Shown: positions 47,840 through 58,455 of the stretch, one piece after another
Numbering within the stretch: the first letter of the stretch is position 1
Layout: the number at the start of each line of letters is the position of its first letter
From: Phlegmacium glaucopus
Taxonomy: Eukaryota; Basidiomycota; Agaricomycetes; Agaricales; Cortinariaceae
Direction of reading: 5' to 3'
Assembly (NCBI GenBank): GCA_015039465.1
Contig: MU130542.1
Location: 375,377 to 439,376, forward strand
Length of the DNA stretch: 64,000 nt
Program-made: the position numbers and the translations under genes
Notes under the pieces: model-generated
The model's database searches: none
The model's input: the letters and a program-made list of their open reading frames with translations, nothing else
Told to the model about the DNA's origin: nothing

Positions 47840-48263
47840 GATTTCCACATTATATAGCCTTCAGCGCTTCTGGATATACGCAATTCCTGGCATTTCATGC
47901 AAATTTCATGGGAGTGGAGGGCATTCAGTAAGTCATCTGACCTCAGATAACATTGTTACAGTCGTCTTCATATGAAGCTGCCAACCCGATTTCTGTGTCG
48001 TGGTTGTTTATTTGGTCTGATGTGACAATCAGTCACTCAGGTACAGCACATCAATCTCGGTCTTATATAAGCTCAACCCTGCCAAAAAAAACGCGAAAAA
48101 ACGAGTCAGCATCTATTCGTGCGGTGATTGCCTGTCGGAGTCCCAAACCACGCTGCAAAAACCAAAACGCTTTAGGTTCCAGTATCTAGTCTCTCGTAGA
48201 CAGCTTCGATATATGTGATGTGACATGAGTTATGGATCACGATATATGAAGTCTGTTGTTTAC
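47840..48263. other. Relic of WD40-kinase upstream segment and unknown filler
   Basis: 47852-47960 continues the upstream segment of the WD40-kinase unit after the LINE (CTTCAGCGCTTCTGGATATA; CTGACCTCAGATAACATTGT). From about 47960 the sequence is unrelated to copy 1 and I see no gene. Confidence 0.5.
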
Positions 48264-48706
48264 CGCGCCCCCAAACCCGTGCTAGAAAATGTTTATGTAA
48301 TCTTCGGACTTCGAAATCATCTTCATCTCCTCTGAGCGCAATAATTGAAGGGTCTTCTCAGCTGTTCTTAGAGAGAACATATTTCTATTGGATCATTAAA
48401 TATATTATATATCTAATTTAGGAGTATCTGACGTGATGTGGATGCTTTCGTGAAATTTAGGTGCATGTTAAGTTGAGCTCCAAATCACGTGCACCACTTT
48501 TGGCTTCATTTCCTACCGACGAGGAAGTCACATAAACACCCATCCTCTGAGTCCCAAATTTTAATTTATATGGTGCCTAAGCTAAATATAACAACTTTCA
48601 CAGTAAAAAGTAGCAAAAGGCCTCTGTCGTCGCGTGAGCTCGACGCGACGATAATTCAAAGTCCGAAGATTACATAATGATTTTCTAGCACGGGTTTGGG
48701 GGCGCG
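48264..48706. mobile_element. 443-bp inverted-repeat element (MITE-like)
   Basis: Inverted repeats of about 48 bp begin CGCGCCCCCAAACCCGTGCT at both ends and continue AGAAAATGTTTATGTAATCT (left) or AGAAAATCATTATGTAATCT (right), then TCGGACTT. The interior is AT-rich and non-coding. I could not identify an unambiguous target-site duplication, so superfamily assignment is open. Confidence 0.75.
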
Positions 48707-49320
48707 AGTATCCAACTCTATAAGAATAAACATTCTTGATATCTTTCTATGGCAAGTGAGTCCATGAGTCCCAGCTCGTCACTTGCACCATAACAATATC
48801 ACGTTTGGTATGTCAGATTCATCTAGACAAACGATCACCATCCAGTGTAGCATCTGACCACTGAGAACAGGGATAATAATCGGCGTAAATCTCATTTTCT
48901 GATGTTAATAACGCTATTGTACTAATTTTAACCTTGAGAATCATCTCAGATATTCAGTATTATCTAGTATTATTCATGCAGTGACCAGTCAGATTACCAA
49001 AAACATGTGGCTTCCACAAAACGAAGAAAATCAGATCACAATCGCTATTTTAGTCCACTTACTCTCAGTCAGAACTCGGATCTGCCGTGCTGAAAGCAAC
49101 GGCCCGCTCAAACCAGTATTTGACTTTCCAAGCTCCTTGTTCCAGACTACCATCCGCTGGTATATTCCTTTTTAAAGGTGAGGTGACATTGAGGACGCAG
49201 ACAGAGAGCGGGATGAGAACATTACGAAGCCTTAGTCAACGCAAGTTAAGTATGGCATAGACCCTTGTCACAGAGTGACGGTACAAATAACTCCAAATAA
49301 GTTTTCGGTTGAAAACGACT
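48707..49320. other. Intergenic filler between element and WD40-kinase copy 2
   Basis: No gene is supported. It is not shared with copy 1, so it forms part of the sequence inserted between the upstream segment and the gene. Confidence 0.4.
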
Positions 49321-49414
49321 CTGCCAAGTAACCAATCCCGTGATCACCTTCTGCAGACGCTGCAGCATACACACCCGACTCCCTCATTATATTCAGTGCT
49401 CACCCTCTTGCACC

Positions 49415-51572
49415 ATGGAAAATTCATTCAAATATGTTTTCGTCGAGACAAAATCCAGCTGGTTCATTGGGTCATCCCACTCCTCCCTTTCATTCTCATC
49501 AGACGGAACGACTATAGCTGGTACAATGGCCGTGAACAGCCCATATTACAGAAATGGCAGAGTCGATTTCTGGGAGACAGCCACTGGCGCCGTTACCTCG
49601 TCAATTAATGACTGGTCATCTGTGGTCTTTTCACCAACTGACCCAGACATGGGTATCGTCGTTGGATCGAAGGGCATCCAAGCAGTGAAGCGGACTTCAC
49701 CTAAAGCGGGGGTGTGGAACGTATGTGGAATTTGTAAATCCTACTTTACTGCGCCTGCGATCGCCGTCTACAGATCTGGCAGCAAGACGACTGTGCAAGG
49801 CTTTGATAGACGTCTTTATGAATACGACACAACTAGGCTCCAGTTTCCCCCAAGGCATACTGAGTGTTACACTGTCAAGGCATCGAGTGTCGCATACTGT
49901 CCGCTTGACCCCAAGTTGCTCATTGTCGGTCGCGAGGATGGACATCTTGAGGTCATATCATACACTGATTACGGCGCCTCTAAGTTGCATTGCCAACTCA
50001 AGCCAGTCAGTTTTGTAAGGGTTTCTGCGTGCGCGTGGTCGCAGGACAGAAAATGGATTGCAACTGGCGACGACGTTGGCGACATCCGCCTTTGGAATGC
50101 AAGTGTTACGACTAACATCTCACTCGCGAGGATACTACCTTGTGATCGATCCAGCCCCATCACCTCTCTTATCTTTGTGCCGGACAGCACTGGACTCATA
50201 ATTCTTTGTGGTGGCTATCTTACCGTGTGGGATATTGCTCAAGGTGTATATGTCGCCAACTCTGGGTTGCCGGCTATGGCGATGAACATAGCGTTGGATG
50301 GTCCTCGGAATCGCATTGCCGTGGCCATTAACGACACAATCTTTTTATATGAGCTCAAGCTACACCAGCAGAATCTACACCAGCAAAAACTACCGGGCCA
50401 GCAGAAGCCACCCCACCACAATCGCCAGACGAAAGCAAAGCCTTCCATCTCGTCCGAACTTGCAGGATTTGATATCACCCATAAGGTTGTGAAATCGAAA
50501 CGGGGTCATTTTGTTAGCCTCTACTTCGATATATACCGTGGTGTGTGGAATTTCGACACACCCCGCATTTTCCAGCACGTTGTTGCGATCAAGGCACTAC
50601 GTCCGGGCTCTAATCCACGCAGTAAGACACAAGAAAGGGAGGATTTTGAAGATGTACGTAAATTTAAACTCTTATGCCTTTATGTATCCATTCACGGTAT
50701 TCACATTTCACCTAGCGGCTCACCAAGTGTCTGACTACGTGGGCGAAATTGACACACGATAACCTCCTTCCGTTATTGGGTGTCAGTATGAACTTTGGTA
50801 GATTTCCTGCAATCGTCACATCGTGGATGCCAAACGGTACGCATGAACTTGCAGTCTATTCGTCTTTCTGAAACGTGATCATAACCATAGGTCTTCTAAG
50901 TGAATACATCAAATCGGAAGAGGAGTATGACAAAATGGAATTGGTCATTGGTGTAGCCAGAGGCATTGCGTACCTTCACTGTGAGATTATGTCTTGTTCT
51001 TCCTATCCTCAGCAACTATATTCTCTTTCACAGCGGAAGGCGTTGTTCATTCGGATATACGAGGGGTATGTTCATTCAAGAATTATAACATTAGCAACGA
51101 AATCTGAAATTCATATTAGTCAAGTTTTTTGGTTGACGAGCTCGGAAATGCACGTCTGACTGACCCTGGCCTCCATTCTGTCCTTGCCAACAGTCCATTA
51201 ATAGTTAGTGGGACAATGAATGTCCTATATCGCTGGATGGCGCCTGAGTTGTTGAAGAATTCATCAGCAAAGGCTACTAGTGCGACAGATGTCTATTCCG
51301 TTACGATGACTTCCCTAGTATTTGTTTTCATATTCAAGTTGTTAGCATTATCGTTGATAAATTTCACACAGGAAATATTCACGGCAAACGATCCTTTCGA
51401 AGGCGATAGCGATGCTCTAGTTGCGAGCCAGGTTCTTAACAATCACCGTCCCGAAAGGCCCGAGGATGTTGGGGATATGCTCTGGTCTTTGTGGAATGAA
51501 GGATGGAACCAGGACCCCGCGAAACGTCCGGACATGGCAAGCTACGTGGGGCACTTGAATCAATTGGTGTAA
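49415..51572 (+). CDS. WD40-repeat / protein-kinase-like fusion, copy 2
   Basis: Starts at ATG 49415 ([20 protein letters not shown]) and ends with TAA at 51570-51572. The same six-exon structure as copy 1 gives about 626 residues. The first exon ends at 50653 and the last begins after the ACACAG near 51369. It differs from copy 1 by scattered substitutions and by a linker about 34 residues shorter ([18 protein letters not shown]). The pseudokinase signatures are the same: HSD, Ser in place of the catalytic Asn, and TDPGL in place of ADFGL. The WD40 part keeps [15 protein letters not shown] and DIRLWNASV. Downstream sequence also matches copy 1 until about 52384. Confidence 0.85.
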
Positions 51573-52399
51573 ATTGAGTTTCATTCTGTTCCCAAAACTC
51601 TTGATCTTTCTTGCGAAATTGGTCTGTTCCGAACAAAGTCTATGTTTCCTTTCTTTCCACCGTGCTTCGGTATCATCGTCATCTCCAGGAAAACAGTGTT
51701 GTATTTTCATTATGGATTCGAGTCAAAGGAATGTACTGAATGTAAGATTTATGCTTTTTGAAACAATGATTATTTTTTCTTTTGTCTGTTCTCTTACTTT
51801 TAGTCCCTGAGCTTCGAGCGATATCTTGAATAAAATACGTTACTAATAGCTATTCGCGAGAGTGACTCTGATTGGATATGACATTCGCAGACCTTGGCCA
51901 CCGTCTACCAATTGCCAGTCAAGTCTCTTTCGAAGAATGTTCCACGTTGAGTTGTGGGCTATGCATGGATATTGGGTCAGAGGGCAGTGGGGCTACGAGT
52001 GTATGGCGCCGTTATCATTTTACATTGTCAATGCGAATAGACGGAAAAAACGAAATAGCGGGGTAGTCGAAACAAAAATCGAAGAATGGCGACTCAGCGA
52101 GGTGGCAAATGATGCACAGAGAAAGGTTGGAATCAGGTGCGTATCTCCTACTCAGATCATAACTTCGTTTCTAATGCGAATCGAGGTACAAACAAAGTGT
52201 TGGAATTTTTGTCTGTGAGACAGGGAGAAGTGCACATTCTCTGTTTCTATTTCTCTTTCTCTTCGTTGGCATAGAAATGCTCGACAAGCTCCTAGATCGA
52301 GCACCTTCTGCGTTACTTCGTTCCTTTTTTACCCACCCTCCAATCCCAAGCAATTCGGCAAATAGTACCCAGCTGCCTCCTCCGATCCAGAGCATCAAT

Positions 52400-52497
52400 C
52401 GCCCGATCACCTTCTGCAGAACGCTCGTTATACATGGTGACACAGCATACACACCTGACTCCCTCATTATCTTCAGTGCTCACTCTCACCCCAAGTA
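52400..52497 (+). pseudogene. Relic of the WD40-kinase upstream segment
   Basis: After CCGATCCAGAGCATCAA the second unit switches abruptly to GATCACCTTCTGCAG...CTCGTTATAC and TGACTCCCTCATTATCTTCA. This is the segment that lies directly before the start codon in copies 1 and 2. The coding region itself does not follow, so a third unit was cut here. Confidence 0.7.
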
Positions 52498-52628
52498 ACC
52501 TATTGGAACAATGTTTATTGAATGCAGAGGGATATATAAATGTATAGTACATGGTGTATAAATTGGGGAATCTTTCCAGAGCTGCATATATGTACTATAT
52601 AAATATTATTAAAGGGTCATTGCAGAAT

Positions 52629-53320
52629 CTAAAAAGGAAACAAAAAAAACTCTGAGGTTCGTCTACCAGCTGTTGGTACAACGACATCCATGTTAGGAGG
52701 AGGGTTGAGTCCGGGATACGCAACTTCCAAACTTTCCGGAGTTGCAACTGAGGGGGTGGTTGGAGGCGTGGGTTGACTAGTATTCCTCGCTTTCTTTGTA
52801 CCTTTTCTTTTGGTAGAGTCGCGAGGAGAGTAGACGTAGTTGGGATACTTTGCTCGATGGACTTTCTTCTCAACTTCAGCGAGGGCGAGGAATGTGGCCA
52901 GGTTGACGGCGCGGGTGACTTTCCTTAGGGGGTAGACTCGGTAGAGGCGAGGCATCGATTGAGGAGGTGCAGGGTTCGGGTTCTTGTTGGGAATATTGGC
53001 GATCATACTGAGTTGATCCTAGCGAAGACAGCGATGAAGTTGGATACTGCAACATGGAGTCGTACGGTATAAAATTGGTGTTTTGTGTAATAGGCCATGA
53101 GCCATTGCCTAGAGATGATTAGAATTAGAATTAACATCACACATAAGTATTTACCATCATAGATGTGCTCTTCCAGTGTTCCGAACTGGCTTTTGGGAGT
53201 AACATTACGAAAAACAGGCATAGAAAGCTTGGGGGTGTTGGAGGGAGTAGTTGCTCAATGCTGATGCCCTGGTATTTCTGTCGGTTTATAAAGGATAACG
53301 GGGGGATGTTCCCTTTCATG
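52629..53320 (-). CDS. Possible HMG-box protein, fragmentary
   Basis: The minus strand reads FLALAEVEKKVHRAKYPNYV followed by YSPRDSTKRKGTKK. This matches the end of a MATA-type HMG box (helix 3, then YPxYxYxPR and a basic tail). Downstream are a Pro/Thr-rich segment and a stop near 52629. Upstream exons would include NGSWPITQNTNF and QYPTSSLSSLGSTQYDRQYS. The first two helices of the box, including the usual RPxNAFxLF, are not visible in frame. It is either a broken gene or one with exons I failed to find. If real, it would be a DNA-binding transcription factor. Confidence 0.4.
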
Positions 53321-53509
53321 GGTACAATGGATTATGAACAGAAAGGCCGTGCCACCCCTGTCCAACAATGGTGAAAAAGTGAGGCCGATAGAAAAAAAAA
53401 TTGTCCAAGATAAGGGACGACGAGAAGGATCCGACTTTTTAGACTCCACAAACAACCGAAGACAAAATTCTATGTTTACGCTGTACAGTTGACTCTGTCA
53501 TAACCTATA

Positions 53510-53737
53510 CTTGTCATAACCCATTGTTGGTATTTCAATATTTGGATCAGTGGGCCAAAGGGCCACCGGGGACTAAGTACGCCGGATAGTGGCACAAGAG
53601 GCCACCATCATTATTCCTACATATATATTAATATATTAGTGGCCTGAATGATAGTGGCGCGTTGTGCCACTATCCGTACTTAGCCTTCGGTGGCCCTTTG
53701 CCCAGTTATCCAAATACCAACAATGGGTTATGACAAG
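53510..53737. mobile_element. 228-bp near-palindromic MITE with TA target site
   Basis: Nearly the whole element is an inverted repeat with arms of about 95 bp. Both ends read CTTGTCATAACCCATTGTTG inward, and both arms carry AAAGGGCCACCG, CTAAGTACG and GGATAGTGGCACAA. The loop is AT-rich (ATATATATTAATATATTAG). TA flanks both ends (53508-53509 and 53738-53739). This is a foldback or mariner-type MITE without coding capacity. Confidence 0.85.
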
Positions 53738-53744
53738 TAGTGAC

Positions 53745-54075
53745 TCAAACACGTTTTCGTCAAGACAAAGTCCGATAGTGGCAAGGTCGACTTCTGGGAG
53801 ACAGCCACTGGCGTCAATACCTCGTCATTTGTTGTCTTTTCACCAACTGACCTGGACATGCCGTCGTCGTTGGGTTGAACAGCATCGAACTGGTGAGACG
53901 GAATTCACCTGGAGGAAAGACGTGGCGCCTACATGTGACTATCCGTGAGTTTGTCACTCCTGCCTTCTACAATCATCTGCTCATCGATCCCAAGGCTGCA
54001 GTTACTCGTCCCGCCTCTATGTGCATTGCTGTAATTCGTCAGTTCACTCACACTTTCACCTCAATTGCCTCATGA
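53745..54075 (+). pseudogene. Decayed fragment of WD40-kinase gene
   Basis: CACGTTTTCGTCAAGACAAA, TCGACTTCTGGGAGACAGCC, and TTTTCACCAACTGACCTGGA then GACATG match the first 250 bp of the WD40 part with large deletions and stops. It begins directly beside the 53510-53737 element. The frame after it (EFVTPAFYNHLLIDPKAAVT) is open but unrecognised. Confidence 0.75.
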
Positions 54076-54324
54076 CCTCTCAACTCGTACCTGTCTGTGG
54101 CTAGGGACTGTGAACGTGCGCGTGCTGGCCTTCACAAAGGAAAATTGCAACAGACTATTTTCCTCTCCTATTCCATTCGCGGACTTATGGAACCTCCCGA
54201 CTTCAGAACAATCTGGTTCACTCTCTCGCCTCTTCAGCGCAAGTTTCCTCCGCTACGGCACTCCACATTTTTGGTCAGCTCAGGGGTCGACCTGACGACT
54301 CCTGGAAAGTATGGACATACTAAA

Positions 54325-57300
54325 AAGGGGTGGAAACCGAACTGCGATCCCGTGTTCAGCAGCAGCTATGGAGGAAGCAGAGTGTATGCAGCGACTTTCG
54401 GCTACATTCTCTTCATCACCCACCGGCAGCAGGTATCAGCACAGCAACGAGACGGGGAATATGAACGGAATAATAGCGGTGTCAACGGTACCAACAGCTA
54501 GAACGGAATTGTGAATTGGAGCGAAAACGACGACGACATCCATGGGGCCAGCACTGAGCAGGAATAGAGATCGAGCCGAGGCAGGTCACATAATAATCTC
54601 GTCCTCTCTCCTTATTCCGCCCTCTTACTTTGGCTGAAGGTAGGATGGCGTTGTCTATTTGTGCCGTACTTTTCGATTGTGTCGATGGACTTCTCGTGTT
54701 TAGTTTATGGTGTGTCTTATTTGTATACGCCCGCCTCAATTACGAAAACTAAACTCTCTTGAAAACTCATTCTGTTCATCTGTGAATTCTTTCGTTCTGA
54801 CGTTCTCAGTCCCAGCTATATGTTGATAAACAATTGGGCAAATATAATTGTGTATTTTGATCCGACTTCTATTATTGTAATTCACTGGTATGTCAATCGT
54901 AAAAATAACATTCATTACAATAATAGATTGACATCGTAAATGGTAGGTGGCCTCGAGGCACGTCGAACATTGTATACCAAACACACCTTTCTCACGATCT
55001 ATTAGGCCATTCTTCATCAAGAACTCCCTACGACAACAAATCTTTCATCGTGAGGCCATGTCATCCAGTGGTGGAGGAATCGGTACAACTCTCATAAGCG
55101 GAATACAAGATATTGCAGCCATTCTACCACTGCTCGGGACTGAGCAATGCGAGGTCCAAGTCAGCTCAGCACTCACACGAGGATATCTTTACGCAGCAGC
55201 AACGCCTATGTCTATCTTCGGAAGTCTCGGGATGGTCATAGCGGGATTCAAGACGTTGGCCGCTTGCTTCTTGTTCAGGAATTTTGAAGGAGCAAAGATA
55301 CTTGGGAATATGGGATTCGAGCCGCGGGGAGAGAACCTTTCATTGATTATGGTTGATGGTAAAGGGAAGGACAAAGGGCGCTACATCATCGAAACTCGAA
55401 TGGATGAATTGATCAAGGAACTCAACATTGACAAAAACCGGATAACTGGGGTATCCCACAAGTCCGCTGCTTGGAACGTTAAGATGATGGCCACGACGGC
55501 GCTCCTGTGTGCTTTCAGCATCGCTCCATATATCTATTTAAATCGGGGTGCCAACAGCCTGAAGACAAGTACGATATGGCTATTTCCGGTTGTGCGTGCT
55601 ACTGGAGGCTTCATCACAGCCACGCTCATTCAGCTACTCATACAACGACGAATAATCATCCTTTCCCAAAAATACCTTGTCAAACTTAAGAATGGAGACC
55701 AGCCGCCTAAAAAAGATATCGAGACGGCCGTTGAGCGCCACACGAAGAAACATTCAATGGATGCACGTACATGGCTGTTGCTATGCATCCTCCTTCTCGG
55801 TATCCTAGCATCTGTTGTGGGATATGTTGGATGTTTTAGCGTTGTTCAGAATTCGTTATTGAAAATCGGTCCTGTTGGTTGGCTCTGCTTGGAAGCTGGG
55901 CTTTCTGTGATGCGATTGGTTATTTGGGCTTGGAATCCAACGAGGGACGACGCACCTCCACTGGAGATTATTTTGGAACTGGACGAATACGAATGTTCTC
56001 CCCTTCCCACTTGCAACAAAGACAACGAAGAAATCTTAAAATACAAAGTGCTGCCTCTCACCCGAGCGCGAGAATTCCTGAAGTTTATCACGTCGTTCAC
56101 TGGGCTCATTGAACCATTCAGCAACCCTGACCTTTCTCTTTATTATACCTTGACTCGGAAACGCCCATCCAACCAGAGTGTACCTGCGGATGGGGAAAAT
56201 GAGCGCGAGAATGGGGACAATGGGCCTGAGAATGCCACCAAACACAAACTCGGAGAGCGGAGTCTATACATCACAGTTTTCGATCACAAGGAGCGTACGA
56301 CACGAGTTTACACCCGAGACGACAAAGGAGACATTTTCTACTCAACAAATTCAAATGCGCCCCTCGTAAATGTCGGACACTTACTTGAAGTGGAAATTGA
56401 TGCCCCAATTGATGCCAAAAGTGACCCAGTATGCAGCGATAGCAATAACCTGGATTCACTTCGAAAACATCATCGGTCGATCTTAGAACATATCCGGTAT
56501 CGAGTAGGAGCTGCCTCCAGAAGCAAAGCATATACTATAGAGAACAGCTGGACAATGAAATTGGAGGATACCATCAGTGCGCGCCAGAGGTTAAGAGAGG
56601 AAGAAAATGGAAACGATTGGAAAACGGCCGTCGAGAAGGGGAAAGAGGAGGAGCGAAAGGAAGAATCTTCGCTTATATGTGATTATTTCAAGCACTCGTC
56701 AATTGAAAGAGAGCGAATGTTGCTGGATGAGAAACGTGTCAAGTGGATTACACGGAGAATGGAAATGATAAGCAAAGAGACAAAGGAGAGGTTCGAAGGC
56801 GAATATCGAGTTAACAAGCAAGCAGTTGAAAATAAGCAAGAATTACCGATGAAGATGCTGTCGTTTCTTGAACAGTACTTTATGGAGCTGTTGCTGGTAT
56901 ACGAGGTGAAGGAATGGGAACAACGTTTCTGGAACGAATTTCAAGTTTCTAGGGATCAGATTTGCAATGACCGAGTGGATGAGAAAGAAAGGTTGACGAG
57001 GGAGTGGAGGACCAATTGCTGGAAGAGACTCAATCCCCAGATGCGCGCAGCTGAGAAAAGGTTGGCTGACCTCGACAAACACAATGATTGGTTTGAAAGA
57101 CAAAAGGTTCATAGGGAGTGGACATCATATATCCGCCAATTTTTCGAAGGGATTGAAATACCAAATTCAGAAGCGCTATCCGACTTGAAGGAAGAGATGA
57201 GAGATTCTTATCTGGTTGATGTTGGTGAGATCCGTTTACGAATGGAAAGGGAGATCGAGGATACCGAATTCCGTTTGAAGCGTGGATCTGAATTGGGACG

Positions 57301-58430
57301 GTTCGATCAATTTTGGAATGACAATACTCTTTTCAAATGCAGGTACTCTCCGTCGAAGTGGCTTTATCTCAACATATCTGGTATCAGTGCACCACTTGAC
57401 ATCTACTCGCGTGCTTTGAAAGGAAACGAAAACATCATCCTCATCACTTTCAGTCATTCTGATTCTGATTCCGATACCAACTGGATTCAGGATACAATTC
57501 GTGATTTACCACGGGTGACTTCAATATCTCAGGGCTTTGGACGTCTACCCGCCATCCACCGTGATCCGCCTCTCTTTATCAAATCTACCAATAATGATCT
57601 AATCACATTCGCGCAAGAAATTCGACCCAAGTTGAACTCTTCCACATACATTTTCATGGAGGCTGACCGCTCTAACATGTATTCTGATCCAGTGGGACTT
57701 GGGAATAATGCAAGAGTTTTAATCTCATTCGTCGCCCCAACATCTGGCCAAAGTCTTATACTGAGACTCAAACATTCCGGTAAAGAGGATGGGCCTCTCG
57801 AAGTCACTCTAGGATCAACCATAATTCAACTTAACCCCTCATCCAATTCGTTACTCACGACTGATGATATAACCCTCCATCCAATTCCCGATCCTTCTGA
57901 ATCTGATCACCTTTCGTTTGAGCCAGGGATCCGGAATGACATTGTTATCCAGGTTAGAGGAACAGCCTACTGGCAGGTCCACGGTCATTTTTTATATGAC
58001 ATAGAATTGCTTGATGAAGCTGGAAAACACTACGGTAAAATGGATCCAGAGTATGGAGGATGAGAACTAGTCCACATTCTGCTTTATCCATACATTTTCC
58101 CACTTGTTCGAGTTTTCTAGCGAAACTGGATGGATCGAATGCATATTTATTGAAATGAATTTCATGTCTTACTTGTTTTGATCTCGAAGTACGAATTATA
58201 ATACTCGGATTATTTAAATACTTGACAGGAATCGGGATTATGAGTACAAACACTTGAAACTTCTTTGGTCTTCCAAGGACAAGATGCGAGGGCTTCCGAG
58301 TCTTGTCTAGCTAAAAGGAGATGAGAGTAATCGTCGAGCATGGGGACGTTACCGACGTATTGTAAAGAGTTGGTATTGTACAAAATTGTTACCTAGCACA
58401 TAGATGGATAGTACATGGAGAGGCGGGAGG
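54325..58430. repeat. Segmental duplication, copy B (inverted partner 6957-10870)
   Basis: Opposite orientation to copy A. It includes the whole large membrane-protein gene, about 700 bp upstream and about 360 bp downstream. The downstream match runs through ACAAACACTTGAAACTTC and AGATGCGAGGGCTTCCGAGT to CTAGCACATAGATGGATAG, then stops. Confidence 0.85.
55058..58063 (+). CDS. Large uncharacterised multi-span membrane protein, paralog B
   Basis: An open frame begins at 54947, but the ATG at 55058 (MSSSGGGIGTTLISGIQDIA) matches the start of paralog A and is preferred; the extra 37 codons lie in the repeated upstream sequence. It has 1001 residues with no introns. The N-terminal block is AAILPLLGTEQCEVQVSSAL. 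Helices are near GSLGMVIAGFKTLAACFLF, MMATTALLCAFSIAPYIYL, LFPVVRATGGFITATLIQLL, TWLLLCILLLGILASVVGYV and WLCLEAGLSVMRLVIWAWNP. A long charged helical region follows (RERMLLDEKRVKWITRRMEM), then a beta-rich C-terminus ending GKMDPEYGG. It differs from paralog A by many substitutions but no frameshift. I know no functional assignment for this family. Confidence 0.85.
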   Translation: MSSSGGGIGTTLISGIQDIAAILPLLGTEQCEVQVSSALTRGYLYAAATPMSIFGSLGMVIAGFKTLAACFLFRNFEGAKILGNMGFEPRGENLSLIMVDGKGKDKGRYIIETRMDELIKELNIDKNRITGVSHKSAAWNVKMMATTALLCAFSIAPYIYLNRGANSLKTSTIWLFPVVRATGGFITATLIQLLIQRRIIILSQKYLVKLKNGDQPPKKDIETAVERHTKKHSMDARTWLLLCILLLGILASVVGYVGCFSVVQNSLLKIGPVGWLCLEAGLSVMRLVIWAWNPTRDDAPPLEIILELDEYECSPLPTCNKDNEEILKYKVLPLTRAREFLKFITSFTGLIEPFSNPDLSLYYTLTRKRPSNQSVPADGENERENGDNGPENATKHKLGERSLYITVFDHKERTTRVYTRDDKGDIFYSTNSNAPLVNVGHLLEVEIDAPIDAKSDPVCSDSNNLDSLRKHHRSILEHIRYRVGAASRSKAYTIENSWTMKLEDTISARQRLREEENGNDWKTAVEKGKEEERKEESSLICDYFKHSSIERERMLLDEKRVKWITRRMEMISKETKERFEGEYRVNKQAVENKQELPMKMLSFLEQYFMELLLVYEVKEWEQRFWNEFQVSRDQICNDRVDEKERLTREWRTNCWKRLNPQMRAAEKRLADLDKHNDWFERQKVHREWTSYIRQFFEGIEIPNSEALSDLKEEMRDSYLVDVGEIRLRMEREIEDTEFRLKRGSELGRFDQFWNDNTLFKCRYSPSKWLYLNISGISAPLDIYSRALKGNENIILITFSHSDSDSDTNWIQDTIRDLPRVTSISQGFGRLPAIHRDPPLFIKSTNNDLITFAQEIRPKLNSSTYIFMEADRSNMYSDPVGLGNNARVLISFVAPTSGQSLILRLKHSGKEDGPLEVTLGSTIIQLNPSSNSLLTTDDITLHPIPDPSESDHLSFEPGIRNDIVIQVRGTAYWQVHGHFLYDIELLDEAGKHYGKMDPEYGG

Positions 58431-58455
58431 ATAACTTACGAATGCCAAAGGGCCT

